A DNA stretch of 64,000 nt from Planctomycetota bacterium (GTDB lineage: Bacteria > Planctomycetota > Phycisphaerae > UBA1845 > PWPN01), in contig JAKPHF010000056.1 of NCBI GenBank assembly GCA_029550525.1, forward strand, positions 1 to 64,000, in the 5' to 3' direction. Below, in pieces: positions 20,583-29,791 of this stretch. The notes below the pieces were generated by a model. The model made no database searches. It saw only the letters and a program-made list of their open reading frames with translations, and was not told the origin of the DNA. Made by a program: the position numbers and the translations under genes. How positions within the stretch are numbered: position 1 is the stretch's first letter; each line of letters starts with the position of its first letter.

Positions 20583-20610
20583 GGGGCTGAGGGCTAGGGG
20601 CTGGGGGTTG
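20583..20610. repeat. heptad array, GGGGCTG words
   Basis: Four units in phase, GGGGCTG, AGGGCTA, GGGGCTG, GGGGTTG, starting eight bases after the scpB stop codon. Confidence 0.75.
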
Positions 20611-20656
20611 CGGTGAAAACCGCGATCCGCTCAGCAACGATGCAGATAGCAATCTC

Positions 20657-20965
20657 TCACGTTGCCCGGAAGAGCCGATGATGCGTGCCACCCGCGCCGA
20701 TGCCGACGCGAACCGGCCGCTGACAACGCGGGCAATATCCTTCATAGGCCGTCGCCTCGCGGTTCCGGTAAATTCGCGTGTACAGGCCACAGCACTCGAA
20801 GTGAATGCCGATCCACGCCCGACCCGTTCGCGAACCGGTCGGAGACTCGGCCGGCTCGTCAGGCTCCGGGGACTCGCTCTCGGGCGAGTCGCATTGCAGG
20901 CTCTGCAAATCGAGAATATAGGACGGCTCGTCAGCCATAATATTTTCATCGTCTGAACCCGGCAT
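20657..20965 (-). CDS. small zinc-ribbon-like protein
   Basis: 102 aa (93 aa if Met10 at 20938 is used). An acidic Ser/Pro/Glu-rich first half is followed by a basic C-terminal domain with two cysteine pairs, FECCGLYTRIYRN and GYCPRCQRPVRVG, which looks like a C4 zinc ribbon. I recognise the pattern as a short protein conserved in planctomycetes but know of no function. AAAGGCGG precedes the first ATG. Confidence 0.7.
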   Translation of the reverse strand: MPGSDDENIMADEPSYILDLQSLQCDSPESESPEPDEPAESPTGSRTGRAWIGIHFECCGLYTRIYRNREATAYEGYCPRCQRPVRVGIGAGGTHHRLFRAT

Positions 20966-21162
20966 CCGCCTTTAGCCGCCCCATGAGCCCGGTCCCCGCA
21001 CCTGTGACGACGCAACGCTTTTTCTTTCGAGTCACTGGCTTTCCCCTCGGCGATTTGAATCGTAGGCTTAGTCGTCCGTGCCGCGGGGTCCGCGCTGCGG
21101 CATGGAAAGCACCGCGGGACACCGGTGCGAGCATCCCAGGCAATGGGGAAAAGGAGTGACCG

Positions 21163-21366
21163 GTGGAAGACAGGCTGATAAACTGGCGACACAGGACTCT
21201 GGATTTCCTGGTGGAGGATCTGGGCGTCAGCGCCGCCGAGTATGCGATCCTCCTGGCCATCCTGGTACTGGGATCGGTCGGCATCATCAAGTCGATCGGT
21301 TCGAGCTTCCGCGGAATCTATCTGGCCATCGCCGATCAGATTCCCGATGCGAGCGGAAGCACCTGA
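21163..21366 (+). CDS. Flp-type (type IVb) pilin-like protein
   Basis: 67 aa. A prepilin-peptidase-like site lies after DLG, followed by VSAAEYAILLAILVLGSVGI, with Glu at position +5 of the mature form and a hydrophobic helix, the pattern of Flp pilins. Start GTG 21163 with AAGGAG at 21150-21155. No tad assembly genes are nearby, so it would rely on a remote Tad system or may be another secretion-linked pseudopilin. Confidence 0.8.
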   Translation: MEDRLINWRHRTLDFLVEDLGVSAAEYAILLAILVLGSVGIIKSIGSSFRGIYLAIADQIPDASGST

Positions 21367-21377
21367 CCGGTTGATCC

Positions 21378-22838
21378 TCAGTACAAGGCGCGAAGGTCCA
21401 CGCCCTCGAAGTAATGCCGCACGATGTCGCGGCATGCGTAACCTTTGAGGGCCATGCCCAGGGCTCCGATCTGGCAGAGCCCCGCGCCGTGTCCCCATCC
21501 CGCGCCAACCAGCCGGATGCGGCTGGGCAGGCCCGCCTCATCCCGATCCATCTGCACTTTGAAGGCGCTGCTGAACAGGAACTTGTCATGCAGCGCCTCG
21601 CGAATACGGTACTCGCTGCGGACCACGATGCGGTGCGTCCGACCCGCCCCGTCCAAGTACTCGATATCCATCTCCGACGCCCGGCCCGAAGGCCCGCGTT
21701 GCCGCAGGCGCAAGTCGACGAGCTTCACCAGCATCGGCACCCGCACATCCATCACCCGCGGCGGCAGATCAGCCACGAGTATCGGCTCATCGGCCGGCCC
21801 GGAAGACTCGCCTGCCTCCGCGAACACGTGCGCCAACTTGCGACGCAGCAGTGCTTCCAACTGCTCGCGCGTATACTCGACGCACCACCGGAAGTGCCCG
21901 CCGCCCTCATCCACCGAGCCGAGATACCGTGGCAGATCGCAATCGGGAACCACGGCCGGGCTGCAGAACACGTCCGTGCTTTCCAGCCACGCCCCGGTGA
22001 GGAATTCGTCAAAGTTGGCGTCGCTGATGGGCATGAACCGCCGAGCCGTCGAACCGGCCGGCGCATCCACCGCCGCCCGCTGGCCGGTCTTGGACGTGAA
22101 CCACACATGCTCGGGAGCCTCGATAATGCCGCCGCAGTTCTTGGAATAGTTCGCGTCGATGATGTGCCCGGCCGAGTCCACCACCGCCTGTCCTCGCGTG
22201 GCGAGCACGGCCTCCGTCGCTCGCGGCGTCAGATAACTCGTGCCGTGATACCGTTGGCAACAGTCGTCATTGCAGCGGTCGATGGGCCATTCGGTGTGCT
22301 TCTGCTCCGTGTGCGCCAGCACCCATGAGCGGGCTACCACGCACTGGGTCTTGAGAAACTCCACCGGGCACAGGCCGCTCATCTCGGCCGTGATTACCCC
22401 CTGCAGGTAATCCTCGAGCCCCAGCTCGTTGATTCCTAACAGCCGTCCCTCGTAGGCGCGAAACTCGAGCGTGCCTTCGAGCGAAAAGCTCACGCGCTTT
22501 TGCCAGTGGAAGCCTCGGCCGGTGAGTACATCGTGCAGCCGTACGCCCGAGCCCTGCACGGGCTGAGCCGTCTCGACCGGCACCAGCCGAATCGCCGTCC
22601 CACGATGTTTCGCTCCCGATGAGTCGGTCAACGCGACCTGGTTGCCATCCACCCGCAGTTCAGCGGCACCGGCTGCGATGCGACCGGCACGAGTGCCATT
22701 AACATGCAATTCGTACGGCCGGTCCGGCAAATCCGCCCGCATCCGCTCATTCCCGTCCGGCGGCAACACTACGCCCACCCGGATGTACGGCTCACGCCCG
22801 GTGCCCACACTCCATTCCGACAACGAACAACGAGACAT
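21378..22838 (-). CDS. SpoIID/LytB domain protein
   Basis: 486 aa. The central SpoIID domain is evident: LGLEDYLQGVITAEMSGLCP, KTQCVVARSWVLAH, and near the C-terminus GAGWGHGAGLCQIGALGMAL. SpoIID proteins are lytic transglycosylases acting on peptidoglycan strands denuded of stem peptides; in spore-formers they act in engulfment. Here the setting is non-sporulating, so a cell-wall remodelling role is inferred. No clear signal peptide is seen with this start. The C-terminus converges on the Flp-like pilin gene, 11 bases away. Confidence 0.88.
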   Translation of the reverse strand: MSRCSLSEWSVGTGREPYIRVGVVLPPDGNERMRADLPDRPYELHVNGTRAGRIAAGAAELRVDGNQVALTDSSGAKHRGTAIRLVPVETAQPVQGSGVRLHDVLTGRGFHWQKRVSFSLEGTLEFRAYEGRLLGINELGLEDYLQGVITAEMSGLCPVEFLKTQCVVARSWVLAHTEQKHTEWPIDRCNDDCCQRYHGTSYLTPRATEAVLATRGQAVVDSAGHIIDANYSKNCGGIIEAPEHVWFTSKTGQRAAVDAPAGSTARRFMPISDANFDEFLTGAWLESTDVFCSPAVVPDCDLPRYLGSVDEGGGHFRWCVEYTREQLEALLRRKLAHVFAEAGESSGPADEPILVADLPPRVMDVRVPMLVKLVDLRLRQRGPSGRASEMDIEYLDGAGRTHRIVVRSEYRIREALHDKFLFSSAFKVQMDRDEAGLPSRIRLVGAGWGHGAGLCQIGALGMALKGYACRDIVRHYFEGVDLRALY

Positions 22839-22922
22839 GTCGCGCCCCTATTCCCCCCGGTCCCCGCGGCCCCGAGATGACTTCGACCGCGCAATCTCAC
22901 TGTCTTTTCTTCAAATCTGAGC

Positions 22923-23033
22923 AATCTTGTAATCGGTGGATATTCACTCCGCTCCGCGTGCCAGTCCGGCTCACAGCATCCGTTCCGGCGCGCCCAGGTA
23001 TGATCCACAGATTACAAGATTACAAGATTTACA
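22923..23033. repeat. GATTACAA octamer repeats in inverted arrangement
   Basis: GATTACAA occurs twice in a row at 23010-23025 followed by GATTTACA; AATCTTGTAATC at 22923-22934 is the inverse. The period is 8, not 7. The surrounding 276-base gap (22839-23114) shows no other gene or RNA. Confidence 0.6.
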
Positions 23034-23114
23034 GACCATTGACACCGCGGACAGGGCGGATGCGGGTGAACAAGGAGAAGGAATACGGCTGGCCTTCTTG
23101 CTCATGCGGCGGCG

Positions 23115-24044
23115 TTAGTTGTCCGCCGGGACCGTTGTGGCCGCACCCGCCGACGGGAGCTTGCCCCCGCGACGCTCGACGACCAGTCTGCGCTCCGTCA
23201 GCCGAACTTGGCCGCGCCGAGCCACCTCCGCCGGGTAAAAGACCGCCTGCACGCCGGCCTCATCCATGCTCTCGAGAATCACACGCGTGCGGTTCGGGGA
23301 GTCCGCCTCGCCGCGCAAATACCGGATCTGCAACGCCATCTCACGGTCGCGCATCACCGCCGAGGTCATCTGCGCGTTGCCGACCACCGACAGGATGTAT
23401 CCGTTGACGATCTGGACGGTGACCGGCGGCGACAGCGGGCTGTTCGCATCGAGCCGCACATCGAACGTGTCGGTGGCAAAGGGCTCGGGGCCGTACGCCC
23501 GCAGATACCGCACCGGCGGCAGATGCGTCTTGCCGCAGATGAACCGCAACCGCCTCGTGCGGCGCGTGGTCTTATCCGCCTGCCCGCCGGTCGCCTCGTG
23601 GTCGCCCGGCAGAAACGAGAACGACACGTCGCGGTCACCCGCCCACCATTCCGTCTTGGGCGTCAGCCAGCGGCCTTTGGCCTTGCGGCCCGTCGTTCCC
23701 GCCCCCTCAGTGCCGCCTGGCTCGTCCTTCCAGTACTGCACCTTGATCTGTTCGCGATCGGCGATCGCGTGCCGAAACTCGATATTGACCTCGGCCAGCT
23801 CGCGAGGCTCGTCCCACTCCACGCCGATGGTGTACACGCCGTCGTCGCCACGGACCGCGTCCCAGCCGTTGGTCCCGCGAACCAGTTCGTCCGCCGCCGT
23901 CGTCACGGCTTTCGGCTCGTCGGGCATCGCCACCACCCGGCCGAACTCGACCAGGTCAACCCGTTTATCCGGCGCCGCCCATCCGCTGCAGGCGGCAAGC
24001 AAGCTCGCCGCCGTCGTAGCCGACCATCCTTTGAACTGAAGCAT
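23115..24044 (-). CDS. secreted protein of unknown function
   Basis: 309 aa from Met at 24044, chosen because a signal-like segment (TTAASLLAACSGWAAP) follows. After it, VDLVEFGRVVAMPDEPKAVT and GVEWDEPRELAEVNIEFRHA resemble the start of a discoidin (F5/8)-like or related beta-sandwich domain. I cannot assign a family. The C-terminal part is rich in beta-type sequence and Arg. It may be the N-terminal module of a longer secreted protein in relatives. Confidence 0.6.
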   Translation of the reverse strand: MLQFKGWSATTAASLLAACSGWAAPDKRVDLVEFGRVVAMPDEPKAVTTAADELVRGTNGWDAVRGDDGVYTIGVEWDEPRELAEVNIEFRHAIADREQIKVQYWKDEPGGTEGAGTTGRKAKGRWLTPKTEWWAGDRDVSFSFLPGDHEATGGQADKTTRRTRRLRFICGKTHLPPVRYLRAYGPEPFATDTFDVRLDANSPLSPPVTVQIVNGYILSVVGNAQMTSAVMRDREMALQIRYLRGEADSPNRTRVILESMDEAGVQAVFYPAEVARRGQVRLTERRLVVERRGGKLPSAGAATTVPADN

Positions 24045-24342
24045 CGGTGAGTCTCTTCTCTCGAGCCCCGCTCTCAGGTATCCGGGGACTGAATTCGTCG
24101 ATCTTCTCTCCGGTCGCCCGCTTGTCAAGCGGAACAAGCGGGCTGGCCCGGTGAGCAACGGCAAGCTCTCGGGCCGCTGATACGTGTGGCCGACCATCCG
24201 GCCTCGCCTTGTGGAAACGACCGCATCATATCTACAATTGGTCTTGACGCGCGTTCACGCAACCCCGGGGGCACTGGCGTCGGCCTCCTGTGTCTGCTGA
24301 CGGCCGGAGCGGAGTCCGGCCCGCCGCGGAGGAACCACCGGC
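24045..24342. other. intergenic region, divergent
   Basis: 298 bases between a minus-strand and a plus-strand gene. One palindrome is visible around 24302-24328 (GGCCGGAGCGGAGTCCGGCC). AT-rich CATATCTACAATTGGTC (about 24225-24242) could hold a promoter. No gene supported. Confidence 0.4.
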
Positions 24343-24897
24343 GTGCTGATCAGAAATAGCTTATCGCCCGACACAATCGAAATCCTGGAAACGGCTGATA
24401 ACGCGGTGAGCGTCATCCGCCGGCTGGCTGAACGGATTGCCCGAGTTGGCAAGCTCGACGCCAGCCGCATCGAGCAAGCCGCCCTCGACCGCGAGCGGAC
24501 CCGCACCACGGCGTTCGCCAACGGAGCGGCTCTGCCGCACTGCCGATTGGCGGACCTGTCGCGGTTTCTGACCGCCCTGGCCATCCTCCGCAAACCCATG
24601 CGATGGGACCTCGAAGGGCACGCCGTGGACCGGGTCATGCTTATCGTCGGCCCCCTGGCTGCCGTTTCCGACCACCTGCGCATTCTCGCCAACGGTAGCC
24701 AGATCCTCGACAGCCCGGCCATCAGCGCGAAGCTTCGGGCTGCCCCGGAGGCTTATTCCGCTTACGAACTGATGGTCGCCGCGGAGGAAACCCTCGAGGC
24801 TCGCCGCGCGCAAGTGGGTGTGTTGACCGAAATTCGACACCAGGGCGGCGAGAACAAGGATTTCCTCGCGGTCGTCGCGGACCAATTCCGGTGGTAA
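24343..24897 (+). CDS. PTS EIIA type-2 (PtsN-like) domain protein
   Basis: 184 aa. The EIIA-2 fold is seen in the first 140 residues, with the phosphorylation site His66 in GAALPHCRL after RTRTTAFANG. In PtsN this His takes phosphate from a PTS phosphocarrier and the protein acts in regulation. The C-terminal 45 residues are helical and not typical. No EI, HPr or sugar permease is nearby, so a regulatory role is inferred. Start GTG 24343 with GGAGGAA upstream. Confidence 0.78.
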   Translation: MLIRNSLSPDTIEILETADNAVSVIRRLAERIARVGKLDASRIEQAALDRERTRTTAFANGAALPHCRLADLSRFLTALAILRKPMRWDLEGHAVDRVMLIVGPLAAVSDHLRILANGSQILDSPAISAKLRAAPEAYSAYELMVAAEETLEARRAQVGVLTEIRHQGGENKDFLAVVADQFRW

Positions 24898-24955
24898 TGA
24901 CTGGAGAACCTCGCGGTCACGATGGACATGTTTCGTAATGAACTCCTGAAGTGCT

Positions 24956-25525
24956 ATGCGCTGTTTTGTCGCTATTGAACTGCCTGATACGGTCCGCAAT
25001 CGGCTGGCCGAACTTCAGACCCAGCTGCACGGCCTCGATCGCACCATTCGCTGGACCCGCCCCGAGCAGATCCACATCACGATCAAGTTCCTCGGCGAGG
25101 TACCGGACGCCGACGTTCCCCAGGTCTGCACGTCAGTGACCCGCACCGCCGCTCGGATGCCCGCAATTCCGCTGACGGTTCGCGGGCTGGGCGTGTTTCC
25201 TCCTCGCGGTCTCACCCGCATCGTGTGGGCGGGAATCGACGGGCCGCCGGCCGGCCTCGTCGCCTGCTATGGTGCCTGCGAGCAGGCCCTAGCCGAACTC
25301 GGCTTCGCCCCCGAGACCCGCGTCTTCAAGCCGCATCTGACGCTCGGCCGGGCCCGCGACCCTCGCGGCGCCCGCGACGTCCCGAGAGCCCTCGAGCCTT
25401 TCGCCGACTTCACTGCCGGCTCATTCACGGCGTCGCAACTCGTCGTGTTCCAGTCCGTGCTCTGCCGCACCGGCCCCACCTACACCGCGCTGGCCCGGGC
25501 TGATTTGGCCGGCTTACCCACCTGA
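24956..25525 (+). CDS. thpR: RNA 2',3'-cyclic phosphodiesterase (LigT family)
   Basis: 189 aa, normal length. The two HxT motifs of the 2H phosphoesterase fold are HITIKFLG (His40) and HLTLGRA (His127). The family opens 2',3'-cyclic phosphates at RNA ends. The start MRCFVAIELP is typical. It lies 58 bases after the EIIA gene. Confidence 0.92.
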   Translation: MRCFVAIELPDTVRNRLAELQTQLHGLDRTIRWTRPEQIHITIKFLGEVPDADVPQVCTSVTRTAARMPAIPLTVRGLGVFPPRGLTRIVWAGIDGPPAGLVACYGACEQALAELGFAPETRVFKPHLTLGRARDPRGARDVPRALEPFADFTAGSFTASQLVVFQSVLCRTGPTYTALARADLAGLPT

Positions 25526-25845
25526 CCGAGACGGCGGCTGGTCCCCCGTCTTCGTTTGATGTGCCCGTGTCCGCCATCCGAAAGGCCGTCATCCCACGGT
25601 CCATCCAGGATTTGTGATGGTTTTGTCGGAAACCGGACTTGCCATTCGCCAACGAGCGGGAATAGAAACCCCGACACCGGAGGGGTCTGCGGTGCAGGCC
25701 CCATGCGTCACCTGCCGTCGGCGCGCCAAACCGCGCGACGCATGAACGTCAGCTTCGGCCCACGGGCCGGTGCCGCGTGTGTTGTGCGCCGACGACCAGA
25801 TGCCTGGCCCGGCGGAGCCGGCGCCAGTCAAGGGAGGAAAGGCCT
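25526..25845. other. intergenic region before the PEP-CTERM-like gene
   Basis: 320 bases. Short hairpins are visible, for example GCGCG-CCAAAC-CGCGC around 25718. No promoter of the usual form or known RNA family is convincing. No gene supported. Confidence 0.4.
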
Positions 25846-26601
25846 ATGCCCGGACGGCTGACCGCATCAGCGGCGATCGCCCTGCTGTTGTGCACCGCGA
25901 ATCTACAGGCCGGTTGGATCATGCTCGACACGTTCGATGGCGAAGGACCGATTGGCGGGGACACGTGGTATCAGACCACGCCCGTCCCCAGTTTTTACAT
26001 GGGCAACGGGCGTCTCCTGACCACGGGCAAGGCCATGGCCCTCCATCAGGACTTCCCCGCTCCCGAAGGCCAATGTCGCATCCGCTTCGAAGCCTACAGC
26101 GGCTTGCCCGACGTCGGACAACGCAACGCATCCGTACAGTCCGTCAGCGCCATCGTCGGAGCCAAGAGCGAATCGGACTACTTTGAGGTCAAGCTCCTGT
26201 CCGACAACCTCATCACGACCGATTTCTATCGCCTGCAGCTATACACGGTGCTTGGCGAAGCTGTGACGAGCAGTCTGACCTTCGACTTCGACGAGCGGTA
26301 CGACGCCGTGAGGCTGGACGCGCACTTCGGCGGCAGTACCGTCAAGGTGGAAGTGCAACCCTTCGACCGTACCTCCGGCAATGACATCGGAGCCGCCCTG
26401 AGCTTCACTTTTGACACTGTGCCGGCCGCCTTGGCCAACGATCCGGACGCCCGCCGCGTCGGGCTGGCCGCCCAGGGCGCGTATGTGGAAATTGATAATT
26501 TCGAAGGGTACATCATCCCCGAAGCGACTACATTTATGGCAGCGGCGGTATTGTCGGGGCTTGCGTTGCTGCGGCCTGGGCGGCAGAGGCGCGTGCGATA
26601 G
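25846..26601 (+). CDS. secreted protein with PEP-CTERM-like sorting tail
   Basis: 251 aa. A signal peptide (MPGRLTASAAIALLLCTANL, cleaved near QAG) leads a beta-rich domain of about 190 residues with no family I recognise. The C-terminus is IIPEATTFMAAAVLSGLALL followed by RPGRQRRVR: a Pro-Glu-like motif, a membrane helix and an Arg cluster, the PEP-CTERM arrangement. Such tails are processed by an exosortase and anchor surface or matrix proteins. Start ATG 25846 with GGGAGGAAAGG upstream. Confidence 0.72.
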   Translation: MPGRLTASAAIALLLCTANLQAGWIMLDTFDGEGPIGGDTWYQTTPVPSFYMGNGRLLTTGKAMALHQDFPAPEGQCRIRFEAYSGLPDVGQRNASVQSVSAIVGAKSESDYFEVKLLSDNLITTDFYRLQLYTVLGEAVTSSLTFDFDERYDAVRLDAHFGGSTVKVEVQPFDRTSGNDIGAALSFTFDTVPAALANDPDARRVGLAAQGAYVEIDNFEGYIIPEATTFMAAAVLSGLALLRPGRQRRVR

Positions 26602-26683
26602 TAGTGCGGTTTGTTCGGGGATCGGGACCCGAAGGCTGGGAAGAGTTACAGCCCGCTTTCATCTGGGACGGCCCCCCTTGGGG

Positions 26684-26702
26684 GGCGGGCGTCTTGCCCG
26701 CC
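26684..26702. repeat. REP palindrome GGCGGGC-GTCTT-GCCCGCC
   Basis: A 19-bp palindrome with 7-bp arms. It differs by one base from the copy inside the dehydrogenase gene at 46443-46461. Confidence 0.75.
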
Positions 26703-26781
26703 TTGACGGCGCAAGCCGCCGAAGAATGCCGCCCCAACGAGGCGAGAATGTCCTCCAGGTGAACGAGCACGCGCGGGGAGC

Positions 26782-26829
26782 GTGCATTATAATAGGCACC
26801 ACCGGTCGGAGGCGGGCAAGATGCTCGCC
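26782..26829. repeat. composite REP element with TATAATA stem, copy 2
   Basis: GTGCATTATAATAGGCAC (26782-26799) then GGCGGGCAAGATGCTCGCC (26811-26829), the same order and spacing as at 10598-10645. The rest of the 305-base gap (26602-26906) holds no gene. Confidence 0.75.
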
Positions 26830-26906
26830 CCCCCGAAATGCGCGAAAGTCGGCAACCGGAAACGACAGTAGTTACCAACAACCCCACACGCCAGGGGAGG
26901 GCAGAG

Positions 26907-28748
26907 ATGACATTCACCAGATCCGGACTGCTCATCGTGGCCGCGCTGGCCGTGGCCGGTGTTGCCTCGGCCGATACCAGCGTCACCGTCGTGAACGGCA
27001 TCATTGTCGAAACCCAAACCACGTCCGGCAGTTTCGCTCCCGGCACGATCATTCAGATTGAAGCCCCCTGCACCCGCAGCCAGTTCCTGGGCTGGTCGAT
27101 CGAACCGGTCACGCTGGAGTACTGGGAGGCCATCAACGATCCCGGCGAGCCGCTCACGCAGTTCACGGTGCCCGACACCACCGACGCCATCATTCTCACC
27201 GCCCACATCGACATCGACCAGGACACCATCGAGGATACGCTGGATAACTGCCCCAGCGTGCTCAACCCCACCCAGCTCGACACCGACGACGATACCGTTG
27301 GCGATGCCTGCGACAACTGCCTGAACGTGCCAAACCCGGACCAGGCCAACGACGATGAGGATCTGTTCGGAAACGCATGCGACAACTGTCCGACCGTGAC
27401 CAACCCCGACCAACTGGATACTGACGGCGACACCGTCGGCGACGCCTGCGACGCCTGCCCGAACACCCCGCCCGGGGAGCCGGTCGATCAGACGGGCTGC
27501 TCGATCCTCGACGATGACAGCGATGGTGTCACCAACGACCACGACGAATGCCCGTTCACGCCCTTGTGTGCGCAGGTGGGTGCGAACGGCTGTCCTCTCG
27601 ACGGCGATCTGGACGGCGTGCCCGACGGTTGCGACCTCTGCTCTCACACGCCGTGGTGTGCCATCACCGACGAAACCGGATGCCCGCAGGACTTCGACGG
27701 TGACGGCGTGCCCTTCGGGTGTGATGAGTGCGAAGGCCAGGTCCTGCCCGCTTGCGCCACCGTGGGTTTCACCGGCTGCCCCAGCGATAGCGACGCCGAC
27801 CTCGTTCTGGACGGCTGCGATCAGTGCCCCGACACGCCGCTGGGCACGCCGGTGGACGAGTTCGGCTGCTCGACCAACGACTCTGACGGCGACGGCGTCC
27901 TGAACGACTTCGACGCCTGCCCCGGCACGCCGTCCTGCGCCATCGTGAACAGTGCTGGCTGCCCCTCCGACCAGGACCTCGACAACGTCGTCGACGGCTG
28001 TGACGCCTGCCCTGACACGCCGTTGTGCGCGACCCCGGTGGGCCCCGATGGTTGCGGCCGCGACAGTGATGGCGACGGCGTGCTCGACGGGTGCGACGCG
28101 TGCCCCGGGACGGCCTCTTGCGCGACGGTGAACGAATTCGGCTGCAGTGTGGACCTCGACCAGGACAAGATCCCCGACGGCTGCGACAACTGCCCGTCCG
28201 ACTTCCAGAAGATCGAAATCGGTTTCTGCGGCTGCGGCGCGATTGAAATCGACAGCGATTTTGATGGAACGCCCGACTGTCTCGACGCCTGCCCGGCTGA
28301 CCAGAACAAGATCGTGCCCGGCCAGTGCGGCTGCGGCGTCGCCGACGTCGATGCCGACAACGACGGTGTCGCCGACTGCATCGACCTGTGCCCGGGCGAT
28401 CCCAACAAGATTACCCCCGGCGCCTGCGGATGCGGCAAGCCTGATGTCGACGGCAATCGCAACGGTATCCCCGACTGCAACGAAACGGACGACGGCCACG
28501 TCACGCCGCCCGATAACGAGCCCGGTAACGGCGGCAGCGGGGGCAACAACGGCGGCGGAGGCGGCGGTAACGGTGACGGCGATAACGGCGGAGAGGACAA
28601 TCCGCCCAGTGGCCAGGAACAGCCCATCGTCGAGGACGACGAATCCACAACCGGGCCCTGCTGCGGGTTCGGCATCGGCTCGACGCTCACGCTCGCGCTC
28701 GTGGGGCTGGTCGGCCTGCACGCCCGGCGGCGCCGAACCATCAATTAG
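26907..28748 (+). CDS. thrombospondin type 3 repeat protein with C-terminal anchor
   Basis: 613 aa. A signal peptide (to about residue 22) and an ~80-residue N-domain precede many Asp/Cys-rich TSP3 units of the form DxDxDGxxDxxDxCP (about residues 105-535), which bind calcium and stack as a rigid rod. A Gly/Asn linker follows (about 545-575), then GPCCGFGIGSTLTLALVGLV and a basic end (RRRR): Cys-Gly motif, helix and Arg cluster, a MYXO-CTERM/GlyGly-CTERM-like sorting tail. It is probably an extracellular, surface-anchored structural protein. ATG 26907 follows GGGGAGGG. Confidence 0.85.
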   Translation: MTFTRSGLLIVAALAVAGVASADTSVTVVNGIIVETQTTSGSFAPGTIIQIEAPCTRSQFLGWSIEPVTLEYWEAINDPGEPLTQFTVPDTTDAIILTAHIDIDQDTIEDTLDNCPSVLNPTQLDTDDDTVGDACDNCLNVPNPDQANDDEDLFGNACDNCPTVTNPDQLDTDGDTVGDACDACPNTPPGEPVDQTGCSILDDDSDGVTNDHDECPFTPLCAQVGANGCPLDGDLDGVPDGCDLCSHTPWCAITDETGCPQDFDGDGVPFGCDECEGQVLPACATVGFTGCPSDSDADLVLDGCDQCPDTPLGTPVDEFGCSTNDSDGDGVLNDFDACPGTPSCAIVNSAGCPSDQDLDNVVDGCDACPDTPLCATPVGPDGCGRDSDGDGVLDGCDACPGTASCATVNEFGCSVDLDQDKIPDGCDNCPSDFQKIEIGFCGCGAIEIDSDFDGTPDCLDACPADQNKIVPGQCGCGVADVDADNDGVADCIDLCPGDPNKITPGACGCGKPDVDGNRNGIPDCNETDDGHVTPPDNEPGNGGSGGNNGGGGGGNGDGDNGGEDNPPSGQEQPIVEDDESTTGPCCGFGIGSTLTLALVGLVGLHARRRRTIN

Positions 28749-28845
28749 CCGCCCGCACGCACGGGCGTAACCTATACTCCGGTATTCGAGCACGGCGAGC
28801 GCGAGGTAGCGCTCGCCGGCTTGGCTGCGCACTCGGAAGCGTGCC

Positions 28846-29787
28846 ATGCAGTACCGGCGTTTGGGCACCACCGATCTGAACGTCTCCGTCGTCGCCATGG
28901 GCGGCTGGGCCTTCGGTGCCGATCCCGCGGTCTGGGGCCCGGTGGACGACAACGAATCCATTGCCGCCATCCAGCGTGGGCTCGACCTGGGCATCAACCT
29001 GATCGACACTTCGCCCACCTACGGCCGCGGCCATAGCGAGGAGATCATCGGCAAGGCCATCCAGGGTCGGCGCGATCACGTGCTGGTGGCCACCAAATGC
29101 GGTCTGGTTCGCCGCAACGGGAACGGCACGTACGTGAGGTGCTTGCGCCCCGAGTCGATCCGCGCCGAATGCGAGCAGAGCCTCCGCCGGCTGCGCATCG
29201 AGACCATCGACCTCTACCAGATCCACCGCCCCGACCCGGACACGCCCATCGTCCATACCGTCGAGGCGCTGCTCCGGCTCCGCGACGAGGGCAAGATCAA
29301 TGTTCTCGGACTGTGCAACTTCGGCTGCGAGGGCATGAGCGAGGCCCGGCGGCTGTGCGCCTTCCATTCGCTCCAAACCGAGCTGTCGCTACTCGAACGC
29401 GACGCCCGGGACGACCTCCTCCCGTACTGCCGGGAGTATTCCATCGGCGTGCTGGCCTACTCCGTGCTAACCCGCGGCCTGCTCACCGGCAAATACGCCG
29501 CCCCGCGACGCTTCACGGATTTGCGGGCGACCGATCCGAGATTTTCCGGAGAGGCGTTTTCCCGCAACCTCAATCTGGTACAATGCCTGACCGCCGTCGC
29601 CCGCCGGGTCGGCTGCTCCGTCGGCCAACTGGCCATCCGATGGGCGATTCAGCAGACCGGTGTCACCGCCGCCATCGTCGGGGTCAAACGGATCTCCCAG
29701 GTGGACGAGAATGCCGGCGCCGGCGACCTGAACCTTCCTCCCGAGGTAATGGAGGAAGTCGATCGACTACTGGCGGAGCAGGCCTGA
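28846..29787 (+). CDS. aldo/keto reductase
   Basis: 313 aa, cytosolic (beta/alpha)8 NADPH-dependent reductase. Catalytic tetrad pattern: Asp and Tyr in LIDTSPTYGRGHSEE, Lys in VATKCGL, His in YQIHRPD. The C-terminal NADP site is seen in AIVGVKRISQVDEN. The sequence resembles the subgroup that acts on sugars and polyols. It is followed by a coiled-coil membrane protein gene four bases after the stop codon, so the two may be co-translated. Confidence 0.9.
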   Translation: MQYRRLGTTDLNVSVVAMGGWAFGADPAVWGPVDDNESIAAIQRGLDLGINLIDTSPTYGRGHSEEIIGKAIQGRRDHVLVATKCGLVRRNGNGTYVRCLRPESIRAECEQSLRRLRIETIDLYQIHRPDPDTPIVHTVEALLRLRDEGKINVLGLCNFGCEGMSEARRLCAFHSLQTELSLLERDARDDLLPYCREYSIGVLAYSVLTRGLLTGKYAAPRRFTDLRATDPRFSGEAFSRNLNLVQCLTAVARRVGCSVGQLAIRWAIQQTGVTAAIVGVKRISQVDENAGAGDLNLPPEVMEEVDRLLAEQA

Positions 29788-29791
29788 ACCA

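Noticed and set aside
25690..25745. Possible c-di-GMP (GEMM) riboswitch before the PEP-CTERM-like gene
   Set aside because: CCAAACCGCGCGACGCATGA recalls part of the consensus, but the GNRA hairpin and tetraloop receptor are missing.
26787..29018. A 743-codon minus-strand frame with Val/Ala/Gly repeats
   Set aside because: It is the antisense of Asp/Cys-rich TSP3 repeats; regular codons on one strand make a regular open frame on the other.
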